Made by a program: the position numbers and the translations under genes | Source: an uncultured Eubacteriales bacterium | GTDB lineage: Bacteria; Bacillota; Clostridia; Oscillospirales; Oscillospiraceae | Length of the DNA stretch: 34,398 nucleotides | Direction of reading: 5' to 3' | Assembly: GCA_934567745.1 (NCBI GenBank) | Contig: CAKTJM010000003.1 | Coordinates: forward strand, 1-34,398 | The notes under the pieces: model-generated | Databases searched by the model: none | Told to the model about the DNA's origin: nothing | The model's input: the letters and a program-made list of their open reading frames with translations, nothing else | Shown: positions 1 through 8,671 of the stretch, piece by piece | Layout: each line of letters begins with the position of its first letter | Position numbering within the stretch: position 1 is the first letter of the stretch

Positions 1-902
1 CCCCCCGCGACCACAAGTTCGCGGCCCTGCACGGGGCGGTCTGGTCCGGCGGCTCCTTCGTCTACGTGCCGAAGGGCGTGCAGGTCTCCATCCCCCTGCA
101 ATCCTACTTCCGCCTGAACGCCAAGGGCGCGGGCCAGTTCGAGCACACCCTCATCATCGTGGACGAGGGCGCGAGCCTGCACTTCATCGAGGGCTGCTCC
201 GCGCCGAAGTACAACGTGGCGAACCTCCACGCCGGTTGTGTGGAGCTGTTCGTGAAGAAGGGCGCGAAGCTGCGCTATTCGACCATCGAGAACTGGTCGA
301 AGAACATGTACAATCTGAACACCAAGCGCGCGCTGGTCGAGGAGGACGGGAGCGTCGAGTGGATCTCCGGCTCCTTCGGCTCCCGCGTCGGGTGTCTGTA
401 CCCGATGAGCATCCTGCGCGGCGACCGGTCGAAGATGTCCTTCACGGGCGTGACCTTCGCCGGACACGGCCAGGACCTGGACACCGGCGCGAAGGTCGTC
501 CACGTCGGGCGGGACACCAGCTCCTACATGGACACCCGCTCGATCAGCAAGGACGGCGGCGTGAGCACCTTCCGCAGCAGCGTGGTGGTCCGCAAGAGCG
601 CCACGGGCGCGAAGTCGTCCGTCAACTGTCAGTCGCTCATGCTGGACGCACGGTCCCGGTCGGACACGATCCCGGCCATCGACGTGCGCACGCGCGACGC
701 CGCCATCGGCCACGAGGCCAAGATCGGCAGCATCGACGACGACGCGGTGTTCTATCTGATGAGCCGCGGCATGAGCGAGGAGGAGGCGCGGGCGCTGATC
801 GTCAGCGGCTTCGCCGACAACGTCTCCAAGGAGCTGCCGGTGGAGTACGCCGTGGAGATGAACAACCTGATCCGCCTGGAGATGAAGGGCAGCATCGGCT
901 GA
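1..902 (+). CDS. sufB: Fe-S cluster assembly protein SufB (5' partial)
   Basis: SufB is a scaffold of the SUF iron-sulfur cluster assembly complex (SufBCD) in the cytoplasm. The reading frame is open from the first complete codon at position 3, so the gene begins left of the window. About 299 residues are present, against roughly 465 in full-length SufB. The visible part holds the typical SufB core: WSGGSFVYVPKGV, IPLQSYFRLN, GQFEHTLIIVDEGA, FVKKGAKLRYSTIENWSKN, and the C-terminal helix signature SRGMSEEEARALIVSGF. It is followed 14 nt later by sufD, sufS and sufU in one operon. sufC, if present, must lie upstream outside the window. Recognition is by family motifs and gene order. Confidence 0.95.
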   Translation, partial: PRDHKFAALHGAVWSGGSFVYVPKGVQVSIPLQSYFRLNAKGAGQFEHTLIIVDEGASLHFIEGCSAPKYNVANLHAGCVELFVKKGAKLRYSTIENWSKNMYNLNTKRALVEEDGSVEWISGSFGSRVGCLYPMSILRGDRSKMSFTGVTFAGHGQDLDTGAKVVHVGRDTSSYMDTRSISKDGGVSTFRSSVVVRKSATGAKSSVNCQSLMLDARSRSDTIPAIDVRTRDAAIGHEAKIGSIDDDAVFYLMSRGMSEEEARALIVSGFADNVSKELPVEYAVEMNNLIRLEMKGSIG

Positions 903-916
903 AAGGAGGTCCCATC

Positions 917-1852
917 ATGGGAGAGACGATCACACTGAACGCACTGCCGATCCGCATCTGGGAGCGGCTGGGCGTGAACGAGGCCCGGTTCCCCTGGGAC
1001 CCCGCCCAGGCCGAGGAGCTGCCGGCGGAGATCCACGTGGGGACACCGACGGCCCCCCTGCGGCTGTCGGCCCGCGGCCCCGCGGGCTACGCCCGCAAGG
1101 AGCTGTCCGTGGAGACGCGGCCGGGCGAGGAGGTCCTCGTCCTGGCGGACCTGCGGACGGAGGGCACCCTGCTCGTCCATACGGAGCTGTCCGTGGCGGC
1201 GGGCGCGACGGTCCGGCTGGTCCAGCTCGTCCGTCCGGAGACGGCGGGGAGCCGGCTCGCCAGCCAGGTCACGGCGCGCTGCGCCGACGGCGGCCGGGTC
1301 GAGCTGGTCCAGGTCCTCCTGGGCCGGGGCGACGTCTGGTGCGAGGACAAGGTCGTGCTGGACGGCGCGGGCAGCAGTCTCGCGGCGGACCTGGGCTATC
1401 TGGGCCAGGCGAAGCAGCAGCGGGACATCGGCCTGGTGGTGGACCACTACGGTCGGGAAACGAAGAGCGAGATCCACGCGGGCGGCGCGCTGCGCGACGC
1501 GGCGGAGAAGACCTTCCGCGGGACGATCGACTTCAAGCGCGGCGCGTCCGGGGCCGTCGGCAGCGAGCTGGAGACGGTCCTGATGCTCGGCGAGGACGCG
1601 GTGAACAAGACGGTCCCGGTGATCCTCTGCGCCGAGGAGGACGTCGTCGGCGAGCACGGCGCGAGCATCGGCGCGCTGGACGAGGAGACGCTGTTCTATT
1701 TCGAGAGCCGCGGCATCGGCCGGGCACAGGCGGAGGAGCTGCTCGCGCGGGCGGCCATCGAGCGCCTGGCGCGCCGGGCCGGGGACGAGGAGATGGCGCA
1801 GACCATCCTGGACGCATTGGAGGAGGAACTGAGCCATGAAGGACTATCGTAA
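917..1852 (+). CDS. sufD: Fe-S cluster assembly protein SufD (short form)
   Basis: SufD is the SufB paralogue that pairs with SufB and SufC in the SUF scaffold. The ATG at 917 follows AAAGGAGGT (902-910) with a 6-nt spacer, which decides the start; the frame stays open far upstream inside sufB but has no meaning there. The product is about 311 residues, short beside the 420 or more of E. coli SufD, so the N-terminal helical region appears reduced. Family features are the central beta-helix-type repeats, HYGRETKSEIHAGGALRD, FRGTIDFKRGA, and the C-terminal ESRGIGRAQAEELLARA, which mirrors the end of SufB. The gene overlaps the start of sufS by 17 nt, suggesting translational coupling. Confidence 0.9.
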   Translation: MGETITLNALPIRIWERLGVNEARFPWDPAQAEELPAEIHVGTPTAPLRLSARGPAGYARKELSVETRPGEEVLVLADLRTEGTLLVHTELSVAAGATVRLVQLVRPETAGSRLASQVTARCADGGRVELVQVLLGRGDVWCEDKVVLDGAGSSLAADLGYLGQAKQQRDIGLVVDHYGRETKSEIHAGGALRDAAEKTFRGTIDFKRGASGAVGSELETVLMLGEDAVNKTVPVILCAEEDVVGEHGASIGALDEETLFYFESRGIGRAQAEELLARAAIERLARRAGDEEMAQTILDALEEELSHEGLS

Positions 1853-3059
1853 CGACTTCCCGCTGCTGCAGGCGCACGACATCGCCTATCTCGACAACGC
1901 GGCGACGGCCCAGCGGCCGCAGTGCGTGCTGGACGCGGAGGCGGAGTTCTACTGTCATCACAACGCCAACCCCCTGCGCGGGCTGTATCCGCTCAGCGAG
2001 GAGGCGACCGAGGCCTATGAGACCGCCCGCCGCAAGGTCCAGTGGTTCCTGAACGCGGCCGACCCGGCGGAGATCGTGTTCACGCGGAACACGACCGAGG
2101 GCCTGAACCTGGTGGCCTACAGCTACGGCCTGTCGCAGCTCCACGCGGGCGACGAGGTGGTCGTCTCCATCATGGAGCACCACAGCGACCTGCTGCCGTG
2201 GCAGATGGTCTGCCGCCAGACGGGCGCGACGCTCCGATTCCTCGAATGTGAGCCGGACGGCTCGCTGGACATGGACAAGGTCCGCGCGACGATCACAGAC
2301 CGCACGAAGCTCGTGGCGGTCACGCACGTCTCGAACGTGCTCGGCCGGTGCTATCCGATCCGGGCCATCGCGGACCTGGCGCACGCCGTGGGCGCGGTGA
2401 TGGTCGTGGACGGCGCGCAGAGCACGCCGCACCGGCGCGTGGACGTCCAGGCGCTCGGCGCGGACTTCCTGGCCCTCTCGGGGCACAAGCTCTACGGCCC
2501 GATGGGCATCGGGGCGTTATACGGGCGGCGTGAGCTGCTCGACCGGATGCCCCCCTTCCTCTCGGGCGGCGAGATGATCGAGTCCGTCACGCGCACGGGC
2601 GCGGTGTACGCGGAGCTGCCGCACAAGTTCGAGGCCGGGACGGTCAACGCCGCCGGGGCCGTGGGCCTGGGCGCGGCGATCGACTACGTGGAGTCGATCG
2701 GCTTCGACGAGATCGAGCGCCGGGAGCTGGCGCTCACGCAGCGTCTGCTGACCGGGATGCAGGCCATCCCGCACGTCCAGATCGTCGGCGGCACGACGGC
2801 GGAGGAGCACGGCGGGATCGTCTCCTTCGTGCTCGACGGCGTGCATCCGCACGACATCAGCGAGATCCTCGCCAGCGACGGCATCGCGGTCCGCGCGGGG
2901 CACCACTGCGCACAGCCGCTGCTGGCGCACCTGGGCCACAACGCGACGGTCCGGGCGAGCCTGGCCTTCTACAACACCGAGGCGGACGTGGACCGGTTCC
3001 TCGCCAGTCTCGCGACGATCAGGGAGCGGATGGGATATGGAAAACAGGAGCTTTTATAA
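1836..3059 (+). CDS. sufS: cysteine desulfurase SufS
   Basis: This is a PLP-dependent group II cysteine desulfurase. It takes sulfur from L-cysteine as an enzyme persulfide and passes it to SufU. The 407 residues match the family length. Visible marks are the N-terminal YLDNAATAQRP, the PLP-contacting EHHSDLLPWQ, the PLP lysine in SGHKLYGP (about K218), and the catalytic cysteine in RAGHHCAQP (about C358). The start at 1836 lies inside the end of sufD, and the end overlaps sufU by 23 nt, so sufD-sufS-sufU form one translationally coupled unit. The sulfur may also feed MnmA, encoded nearby on the opposite strand. That link is inference. Confidence 0.95.
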   Translation: MKDYRNDFPLLQAHDIAYLDNAATAQRPQCVLDAEAEFYCHHNANPLRGLYPLSEEATEAYETARRKVQWFLNAADPAEIVFTRNTTEGLNLVAYSYGLSQLHAGDEVVVSIMEHHSDLLPWQMVCRQTGATLRFLECEPDGSLDMDKVRATITDRTKLVAVTHVSNVLGRCYPIRAIADLAHAVGAVMVVDGAQSTPHRRVDVQALGADFLALSGHKLYGPMGIGALYGRRELLDRMPPFLSGGEMIESVTRTGAVYAELPHKFEAGTVNAAGAVGLGAAIDYVESIGFDEIERRELALTQRLLTGMQAIPHVQIVGGTTAEEHGGIVSFVLDGVHPHDISEILASDGIAVRAGHHCAQPLLAHLGHNATVRASLAFYNTEADVDRFLASLATIRERMGYGKQELL

Positions 3060-3498
3060 CGAGGTGCTCACGGAGCACAACCTGCATCCGGAGTTCAAGC
3101 ACGACCTGGCCGGGGCGGACATCGAGCTGGAGGGGGTCAACCCCACCTGCGGCGACGACATCCGGCTGAAGCTGAAGCTCGACGGGGACACGATCGCGGA
3201 CGGGGCCTTCGAGGGCGACGGCTGTGCGATCTCCCAGGCGTCGGCGGACATCATGCTCGGCATGGTGATCGGTCGCCGCAAGGACGAGGCGCTGGCGCTG
3301 GGCGAGACGTTCCAGCGGATGATCCAGGGCAAGGCGAGCGAGGACGAGATCGAGAGCCTGGAGGAGGCCTCGGCCCTGCGGGACATCGCGCACATGCCCG
3401 CACGGGTCAAGTGCGCGGTCCTCGGCTGGCGGACCCTGAAGGAGGCCCTCGCGAGCGGGGGCGAGGCCTGCGGCTGCGAGAAGTGCTGCGGGCAGTGA
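3037..3498 (+). CDS. sufU: SufU: sulfur-accepting zinc protein of the SUF system
   Basis: SufU accepts persulfide sulfur from SufS in Gram-positive SUF systems. The 153-residue product carries the zinc and sulfur site: NPTCGDD (about C38, D40), GDGCAIS (C63) and VKCAVLGW (C126), matching the Cys-Asp-Cys-Cys set known in B. subtilis SufU. An oddity is a short C-terminal tail with four extra cysteines (about C145, C147, C150, C151), which B. subtilis SufU lacks as far as I recall. The ATG at 3037 lies inside sufS and is followed by a typical SufU N-terminus. It is the last gene of the operon, 12 nt before a strong hairpin. Confidence 0.93.
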   Translation: MENRSFYNEVLTEHNLHPEFKHDLAGADIELEGVNPTCGDDIRLKLKLDGDTIADGAFEGDGCAISQASADIMLGMVIGRRKDEALALGETFQRMIQGKASEDEIESLEEASALRDIAHMPARVKCAVLGWRTLKEALASGGEACGCEKCCGQ

Positions 3499-3510
3499 GC
3501 ATCTAAAGAT

Positions 3511-3553
3511 AGAAGACCCAGGCTGGACGCATGGCGTCCAGCCTGGGTCTTCT
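3511..3553. terminator. perfect hairpin between convergent sufU and MBL gene
   Basis: A perfect inverted repeat has 20-bp arms (3511-3530 and 3534-3553) separated by only 3 nt. It lies between the converging sufU and MBL-hydrolase genes and probably serves as a bidirectional transcription terminator. The T-tracts are weak on both sides: the plus side continues into CTCGTCC, and the minus side into CTATCTTTAG. The long stem may compensate. Confidence 0.75.
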
Positions 3554-3568
3554 CGTCCGATCATATCC

Positions 3569-4519
3569 TCACCGGAACCGTCCCGGCTCCGGCAGCTCGA
3601 CCGCCCGCTCCTCGAACGACTGCGCCGTCCGCCGGTACCAGCCCCGGGCGTCCGCCAGGGCGAACTCGACCAGCCCCAGCTCCCGCAGATACACCAGGTA
3701 CGCCTGCGAGGCCCGGACGAAGTACGACAGGTCCATGTGGTCCCGCGGGTGGATCCGATACGCCGCGCAGATGGCCGCCGCCAGGTCCTCCGGCGTGCGG
3801 ACCGTGTCCGTCACCAGGTCCAGGATCTCCCGCATCCGCCCCTGGAGGAAGCGGATCTCCAGGTCGATCAGCGGCAGGATCGACCGGTACACCCCGTCGT
3901 GCGCCACGACGTACAGGTCCGCGCGCTCCCCGCGCAGCTTCGTCATCGATCCGATGTACAGCTTCATACTGAAGGCGTAGGGGAACTTCGACCGGTACAG
4001 CGTCCGGCCCGTCATCATCGCGTCGGCGAGATACAGCACCCCGTCCGGCGTGCGCACGCAGATGTGGTCCAGCGTGTGCCCCGGCGTGTGGACGATCCCG
4101 AACCGCGCGCCGCACAGCTCGATCTCGTCCTCGTGCGGCAGGATGATCCGGTCCGCCAGGCAGATCGGCGGGCCGAGCAGCGGGTCCGAGGCGACCTCGT
4201 CCGTGGTGAAGTCGTGGTACTGATAGTTCAGCCCCAGCGGCGAGGCGAGCAGGGCCGCCTCCCCCAGGGACAGGGCCAGCACGGCCCCGTACTTCTCCCG
4301 GAACCGCGCGTGGGACCCCATGTGGTCGATGTGCGCGTGGCTGCCGATGATGCCCGCCGGGACCAGCCCGTGCTCCGTGAGCGCCGCGTCCAGCGCGTCC
4401 CTCTGGTCGGCCATGCCGGTGTCCAGGAAGACGCAGCGGTGGTCGTCCAGCTTGTAGAAGGGGATCAGCTGCCAGTCGCGGAAGGCCCAGGTGTCCCCCT
4501 TGATGTGGATCAGCTCCAT
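3569..4519 (-). CDS. MBL-fold metallo-hydrolase (paralogue 1)
   Basis: This is a metallo-beta-lactamase-fold hydrolase of about 316 residues. The dinuclear metal site is seen in SHAHIDHMG (H61, H63, D65, H66), the third-motif histidine in HTPGHTLDH, and the downstream aspartate in YLADAMM. The ATG at 4519 is chosen because the N-terminus MELIHIKGDTWAF aligns with that of the second MBL protein at 5562-6467. The longer open frame upstream is only mnmA read in another frame. It overlaps the end of mnmA by 10 nt and is last in the operon. A roughly 100-residue helical C-terminal extension follows the MBL domain, as in its paralogue. The substrate cannot be told; such proteins include thioesterases, RNases and glyoxalase-like enzymes. 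Confidence 0.85.
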   Translation of the reverse strand: MELIHIKGDTWAFRDWQLIPFYKLDDHRCVFLDTGMADQRDALDAALTEHGLVPAGIIGSHAHIDHMGSHARFREKYGAVLALSLGEAALLASPLGLNYQYHDFTTDEVASDPLLGPPICLADRIILPHEDEIELCGARFGIVHTPGHTLDHICVRTPDGVLYLADAMMTGRTLYRSKFPYAFSMKLYIGSMTKLRGERADLYVVAHDGVYRSILPLIDLEIRFLQGRMREILDLVTDTVRTPEDLAAAICAAYRIHPRDHMDLSYFVRASQAYLVYLRELGLVEFALADARGWYRRTAQSFEERAVELPEPGRFR

Positions 4520-5559
4520 GCGTCCCCTCCCTCCTGACCGACGCGGCGGCACCGCTCGATCCAGCCGCTGCCGAGGACGGTGTCCCCGTCGTAGAACACC
4601 GCCAGCTGCCCCGGCGTGGGGGCGCGGGCGGGCGTGTGGAGTTCCAGCCGCGCGCCGTCCGCCGTCCGGTGGAAGGTCGCGGGCGTCTCGTCCTTCGCGT
4701 GGCGCAGCCGCACCGCGACCGCCGCCCCGTCGGCCAGGTCCGCCAGCAGGTTCAGGGCGGAGCACCACACGACGTCCGCCATCAGGTCGGTCCCGTCGGA
4801 GAGGACCACCCGGTCCCGCGCCGCGTCCAGCGCCGAGACGAAGAGCCGCTGCCCGGCCGGGATCCCCAGCCCGCGCCGCTGGCCGATCGTATAGTGATGG
4901 ATCCCCCGGTGCCGCCCCAGGACGGTCCCGTCGCGGTCCACGAAGTCGCCCGGCGGCGGGGTCGGGCCGCGCCGATCCAGCCAGGCGGCGTAGTCGCCGT
5001 CCGGGATGAAGCAGATCTCCATGCTGTCGGCCTTGTGCGCCACGGGCAGGCCGAAGCCCTCCGCCAGCGCGCGGACCTCCGGCTTCTCATAGCCGCCCAG
5101 CGGGAAGCGGATCCGCCCCAGCCATTCCCGGGGCAGCCGCGCGAGCATGTACGCCTGGTCGTTCCGGTGCCGCCCGCGCAGCAGGACCGGCGCGCCGTCC
5201 GCCCCGGTCCCGATCCGGGCATAGTGCCCCGTGGCGACCAGCGACGCGCCCACCTCCTGCGCCCGGGCGAAGAGGGCGGGGAACTTCACCGTCGGGTTGC
5301 ACACGGCGCAGGGCAGCGGCGTGCGCCCGGCGAGATAGTCCTCGTAGAACGGCGTCATGACCTGCCGGTCCAGCGCGTCCCGGACGTCCCCGGCCGAGAA
5401 GACGATCCCCGCCCGCTCGGCCACCGCGCGGGCGTCCTCGCTGCCGCCGAGCCCGATGTCCAGCCAGTGGCCGTAGACCTCATAGCCCGCCTCCTTCAGC
5501 AGGCAGGCGGACACGGCGGAGTCCACCCCGCCCGAGAGGCCCAGCACGATCTTCTCCAC
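4510..5559 (-). CDS. mnmA: tRNA-specific 2-thiouridylase MnmA
   Basis: MnmA uses ATP and persulfide sulfur to make 2-thiouridine at wobble position 34 of the Lys, Glu and Gln tRNAs. The product is about 349 residues, close to family length. It has the N-terminal PP-loop GLSGGVDSAVSACLL, the first catalytic cysteine in CAVCNPTVKF (C87), ATGHYARI, and the second catalytic cysteine in SMEICFIPDGDY (C183). It ends with the usual beta-barrel domains (HHYTIGQRRGLGI, then GQLAVFYDG). The start is a GTG at 5559 behind a GGAGG, 2 nt after the stop of the upstream MBL gene. No in-frame ATG fits the conserved N-terminus. It sits between two paralogous MBL genes and downstream of mnmG, whose product modifies C5 of the same uridine. 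Confidence 0.95.
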   Translation of the reverse strand: MEKIVLGLSGGVDSAVSACLLKEAGYEVYGHWLDIGLGGSEDARAVAERAGIVFSAGDVRDALDRQVMTPFYEDYLAGRTPLPCAVCNPTVKFPALFARAQEVGASLVATGHYARIGTGADGAPVLLRGRHRNDQAYMLARLPREWLGRIRFPLGGYEKPEVRALAEGFGLPVAHKADSMEICFIPDGDYAAWLDRRGPTPPPGDFVDRDGTVLGRHRGIHHYTIGQRRGLGIPAGQRLFVSALDAARDRVVLSDGTDLMADVVWCSALNLLADLADGAAVAVRLRHAKDETPATFHRTADGARLELHTPARAPTPGQLAVFYDGDTVLGSGWIERCRRVGQEGGDAWS

Positions 5560-5561
5560 GG

Positions 5562-6467
5562 TCAGCCCTCCTTCGGCATCACGGCCGGCGCGCCGTCCAG
5601 CTCGGTCAGCGCGACGCGCTCCGTGTCGATGAGATATTCCAGATAGGGGCGGATGTACCGCTCCAGATGCAGCGCCCGGACGGGGTGTCCCACGGGCAGG
5701 TCGAACCGCCGGACCACCGCGGCATAGAACCCGCTGTAGGTCATCGGCCGGTCCACCAGCGCGGCGCACGCGGCGAGCTGCTGCTCGATCCGCGCCAGGT
5801 TCCGCTCCGCCAGCGCCGCGCAGGAGCCGTGGAGCACGCCGTTGTGGGAGAAGATCCAGTCGGTCTCCGGCCGCGCGGCCAGCAGACGCTTGCTGGCCAG
5901 GTCGTCGGCCATGTCGAAGACGAAGGGCACCTGCGCCCCGGCCAGGACCTCGTCCGTCATCAGCACGTCCCCGGCGAAGCAGGCCCCGTCCGGCGTCACG
6001 AAGCAGGCGTGGTCCGGCGAGTGCCCCGGCGTGCGCACGACCTCCAGCGGCACGCCGCAGAGCGTGACGGAGGTCTCGTCCAGCCCCACGACCCGGTCCA
6101 CCGGGCAGCAGAGGTCCTGGAGCCGGGGGAAGGTCCGGATCAGCCCCATGGGGAAGTTGAACAGGTGGTTCTTCAGGCTCTCCGGCGAGCGCACGATGTC
6201 CGCCTCCAGCTGCGGCAGGCAGATCTGCGCGCCGTAGGTCTCGCGGTAGTAGCGCGTGCTCTCGTGGTGGTCGTAGTGCATGTGCGTGCACGCCACCCCC
6301 ACGGGCGTCAGGCCCATCGCCCGCACCGCCGCCTCGACCGCCGGGCGCAGCTTCCCGCTGCCGGGGTCGAAGAGCAGGCAGCGTGTCTCATCGATGCGGT
6401 ACAGCCCGACCGTCTGCGCGCCCACGAGGGCATAGGTGTCCCCCTTGACTCGGATCGTCTCCATCAT
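5562..6467 (-). CDS. MBL-fold metallo-hydrolase (paralogue 2)
   Basis: This MBL-fold hydrolase of about 301 residues is clearly related to the protein at 3569-4519. Both begin with an I-V/I-KGDT-W/Y-A block. The metal motif is THMHYDHHE (H62, H64, D66, H67), followed by [10 protein letters not shown] and [12 protein letters not shown]. The C-terminal extension (SHNGVLHG, then a helical segment ending near [15 protein letters not shown]) matches the paralogue in layout. The start has two adjacent ATGs (6467 and 6464), and the first overlaps the mnmG stop as ATGA. Its position between mnmG and mnmA suggests co-expression with U34 tRNA modification, but no direct role is evident from sequence. 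The substrate is unknown. Confidence 0.85.
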   Translation of the reverse strand: MMETIRVKGDTYALVGAQTVGLYRIDETRCLLFDPGSGKLRPAVEAAVRAMGLTPVGVACTHMHYDHHESTRYYRETYGAQICLPQLEADIVRSPESLKNHLFNFPMGLIRTFPRLQDLCCPVDRVVGLDETSVTLCGVPLEVVRTPGHSPDHACFVTPDGACFAGDVLMTDEVLAGAQVPFVFDMADDLASKRLLAARPETDWIFSHNGVLHGSCAALAERNLARIEQQLAACAALVDRPMTYSGFYAAVVRRFDLPVGHPVRALHLERYIRPYLEYLIDTERVALTELDGAPAVMPKEG

Positions 6468-8359
6468 CCGTCCTCCCGTCCGTTCGCCTGGAGCCAGACC
6501 ATCAGCGCCGCCACGTCCGCCGGGGAGACCCCGGAGATGCGGCCCGCCTGGCCCAGGCTCCGCGGCCGGATGGCGGCCAGCTTCTGCCGGGCCTCCAGCC
6601 GCAGTCCGTCCATCGCGGCATAGTCCAGGTCCTCGGGGAGCAGACGGCGCTCCAGCCGCCGCATCTCCTCGACCTGCCGCTCCTGCCGGGCGATGTACCC
6701 GGCGTATTTCACCTGGATCTCGACCTCCTCGGCCACCGTTCGGTCCAGCGCGGGCCGGTCCGGGTCCACCGGGGCGAGATCCGCGTAGCCGATCCGCGGC
6801 CGCCGGAGCAGGTCCGCCAGCCGGACGCCGTTCTTCGCGGGCGGCTCGCCGCGCGCCGCCAGCAGCGCGTCCAGCGCCGGGCCGGGGACCGCCCCGGTCC
6901 GCTCCAGCCGCTGCCGCTCCCGCGCGACCACCGCGTATTTGGCCTGCACGGCGTCGTACTGCGTCTGCGGGACCAGCCCGACCGCGTAGCCGACGGGCGT
7001 GAGCCGCTCGTCGGCGTTGTCCTGGCGGTGGAGCAGCCGGTACTCCGTGCGGGAGGTCATCATGCGGTACGGTTCGTTGGTGCCCTTCGTCACCAGGTCG
7101 TCGATCAGCACGCCGATGTACCCCTGGCTCCGGTCGAGCACGAGGGGCGGGCGGCCGAGGAGCTTCCGCGCGGCGTTGATCCCCGCGATCAGCCCCTGGG
7201 CGGCGGCCTCCTCATAGCCGGAGGAGCCGTTGAACTGCCCGGCCCCGTACAGCCCCGCCACGCGCTTGTGTTCGAGCGTCGGCAGCAGCTCGGTCGGGTC
7301 CACGCAGTCGTATTCGATCGCATACGCCGGGCGGGTCATCTCCGCCCGCTCCAGCCCCGGCAGGGTGTGCAGCATCGCGACCTGCACGTCCTCCGGCAGG
7401 GAGGAGGAGAAGCCCTGGACGTAGATCTCCTCCGTCTCCAGGCCCATCGGCTCCAAAAAGAGCTGGTGCCGCGGCTTGTCGGCGAACCGGACCACCTTGT
7501 CCTCGATGGACGGGCAGTACCGCGGCCCGATGCCCTCGATGACCCCCGCGTACAGCGGCGAGCGGTCGAGGTTGGCGCGGATGATCGCGTGGGTGCGCTC
7601 GTTCGTATAGGTCACCCAGCACTTGACCCGGTTCGGCGCGGGCGCGGCGCTGGCGAAGGAGAAGGGGATGGCGTCCTCGTCGCCCAGCTGCTCCTCCAGG
7701 CCGGAGAAGTCGATCGTCCGGGCGTTCACGCGCGGCGGGGTGCCGGTCTTGAACCGCCGCAGGCCCAGCCCCAGCTCCTGTAGGCACCGGGAGAGCGCCG
7801 TGGCGGCGAAGCGGCCGTCCGGCCCGCTCTCGCGCACCACCGGGCCGACGATGGTCCGCCCGCCCAGATAGGTCCCCGAGCACAGCACGACCGCGCGGGC
7901 GCGGTACACCGCGCCCGTCTGCGTCACCACGCCGCGGACCGCTCCGTCCGCCGTGAGGACCTCGACGACCTCCGCCTGCTTGAGCGTCAGGCCCTCCTGC
8001 CGCTCCAGCGTGTGCTTCATCCGGTCCTGGTACGCCCGCCGGTCGGCCTGCGCGCGCAGGGAGTGGACCGCCGGGCCCTTGCCGCGGTTCAAGATCCGGT
8101 ACTGGATGCACGCCTCGTCCGCCGCGCGGCCCATCTCGCCGCCCAGGGCGTCCAGCTCGCGCACCAGGTGCCCCTTCCCCGTGCCGCCGATGGCCGGGTT
8201 GCAGGGCATGTTCCCCACGCTGTCCAGATCGATGGCGAAGCACACCGTCCGCAGGCCCAGCCGGGCCGCGGCCAGCGCCGCCTCGATGCCCGCGTGGCCC
8301 GCGCCGACCACCGCCACGTCATAGGTCCCGGCCTCGTACCGGGTCATCTGCTCTCCCAT
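6464..8359 (-). CDS. mnmG: tRNA uridine-5-carboxymethylaminomethyl modification enzyme MnmG
   Basis: MnmG (GidA) is the FAD enzyme that works with GTPase MnmE to install the cmnm5 group at U34 of tRNA. The 631-residue product has the full family length. It shows the FAD dinucleotide fold [19 protein letters not shown], the catalytic cysteine in [13 protein letters not shown], a second conserved cysteine in [10 protein letters not shown], the NAD-associated [18 protein letters not shown], and [20 protein letters not shown] before the C-terminal helical domain. The ATG at 8359 follows GGAGGG by 6 nt. The gene starts 18 nt after the cysteine-rich small protein and overlaps the following MBL gene by 4 nt. 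mnmE is not in the window. Confidence 0.97.
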   Translation of the reverse strand: MGEQMTRYEAGTYDVAVVGAGHAGIEAALAAARLGLRTVCFAIDLDSVGNMPCNPAIGGTGKGHLVRELDALGGEMGRAADEACIQYRILNRGKGPAVHSLRAQADRRAYQDRMKHTLERQEGLTLKQAEVVEVLTADGAVRGVVTQTGAVYRARAVVLCSGTYLGGRTIVGPVVRESGPDGRFAATALSRCLQELGLGLRRFKTGTPPRVNARTIDFSGLEEQLGDEDAIPFSFASAAPAPNRVKCWVTYTNERTHAIIRANLDRSPLYAGVIEGIGPRYCPSIEDKVVRFADKPRHQLFLEPMGLETEEIYVQGFSSSLPEDVQVAMLHTLPGLERAEMTRPAYAIEYDCVDPTELLPTLEHKRVAGLYGAGQFNGSSGYEEAAAQGLIAGINAARKLLGRPPLVLDRSQGYIGVLIDDLVTKGTNEPYRMMTSRTEYRLLHRQDNADERLTPVGYAVGLVPQTQYDAVQAKYAVVARERQRLERTGAVPGPALDALLAARGEPPAKNGVRLADLLRRPRIGYADLAPVDPDRPALDRTVAEEVEIQVKYAGYIARQERQVEEMRRLERRLLPEDLDYAAMDGLRLEARQKLAAIRPRSLGQAGRISGVSPADVAALMVWLQANGREDG

Positions 8360-8377
8360 CCGTGCCCTCCTCTCGTC

Positions 8378-8635
8378 TCAGTCGTCGAACTTGGCCTCGC
8401 GCAGCTTCGCCGCGATGTAGGCGTAGCTCTCCAGCCCGTTGTGCGGCAGCAGGCAGTAGGAGCAGTCCTTGATCCCGTCGCGCATCACGAAGCCCCCGCC
8501 GCAGTCCTTCGACCGGTACAGCGGGCAGTAGCAGAAGAGGCAGTTGAACTCCTCCTCGCGCACGTCGTCGTGACAGGGGAAATATTCGCAGTCCCGGTTC
8601 TGGAACCAGGTGTAATGTCGGCCCTTCAGGTCCAT
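8378..8635 (-). CDS. cysteine-rich small domain protein
   Basis: This 85-residue protein has a dense cysteine pattern: NRDCEYFPCH, NCLFCYCPLY, DCGGGF and KDCSYCLLPH. It resembles the Pfam 'cysteine-rich small domain' family (PF04071, zf-like) known from Clostridia and archaea, where it probably binds metal or an Fe-S cluster. That assignment is from memory of the family pattern. The ATG at 8635 follows AAAGGAG. The gene lies 18 nt before mnmG and 36 nt after the MATE gene, so it probably shares a transcript with the tRNA-modification genes. Its biochemical role is unknown; the context hints at metal or sulfur handling. Confidence 0.75.
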   Translation of the reverse strand: MDLKGRHYTWFQNRDCEYFPCHDDVREEEFNCLFCYCPLYRSKDCGGGFVMRDGIKDCSYCLLPHNGLESYAYIAAKLREAKFDD

Positions 8636-8671
8636 GTCTCTCTCTCCTTTCGGTCGGCGGTCCGCCGGGGG

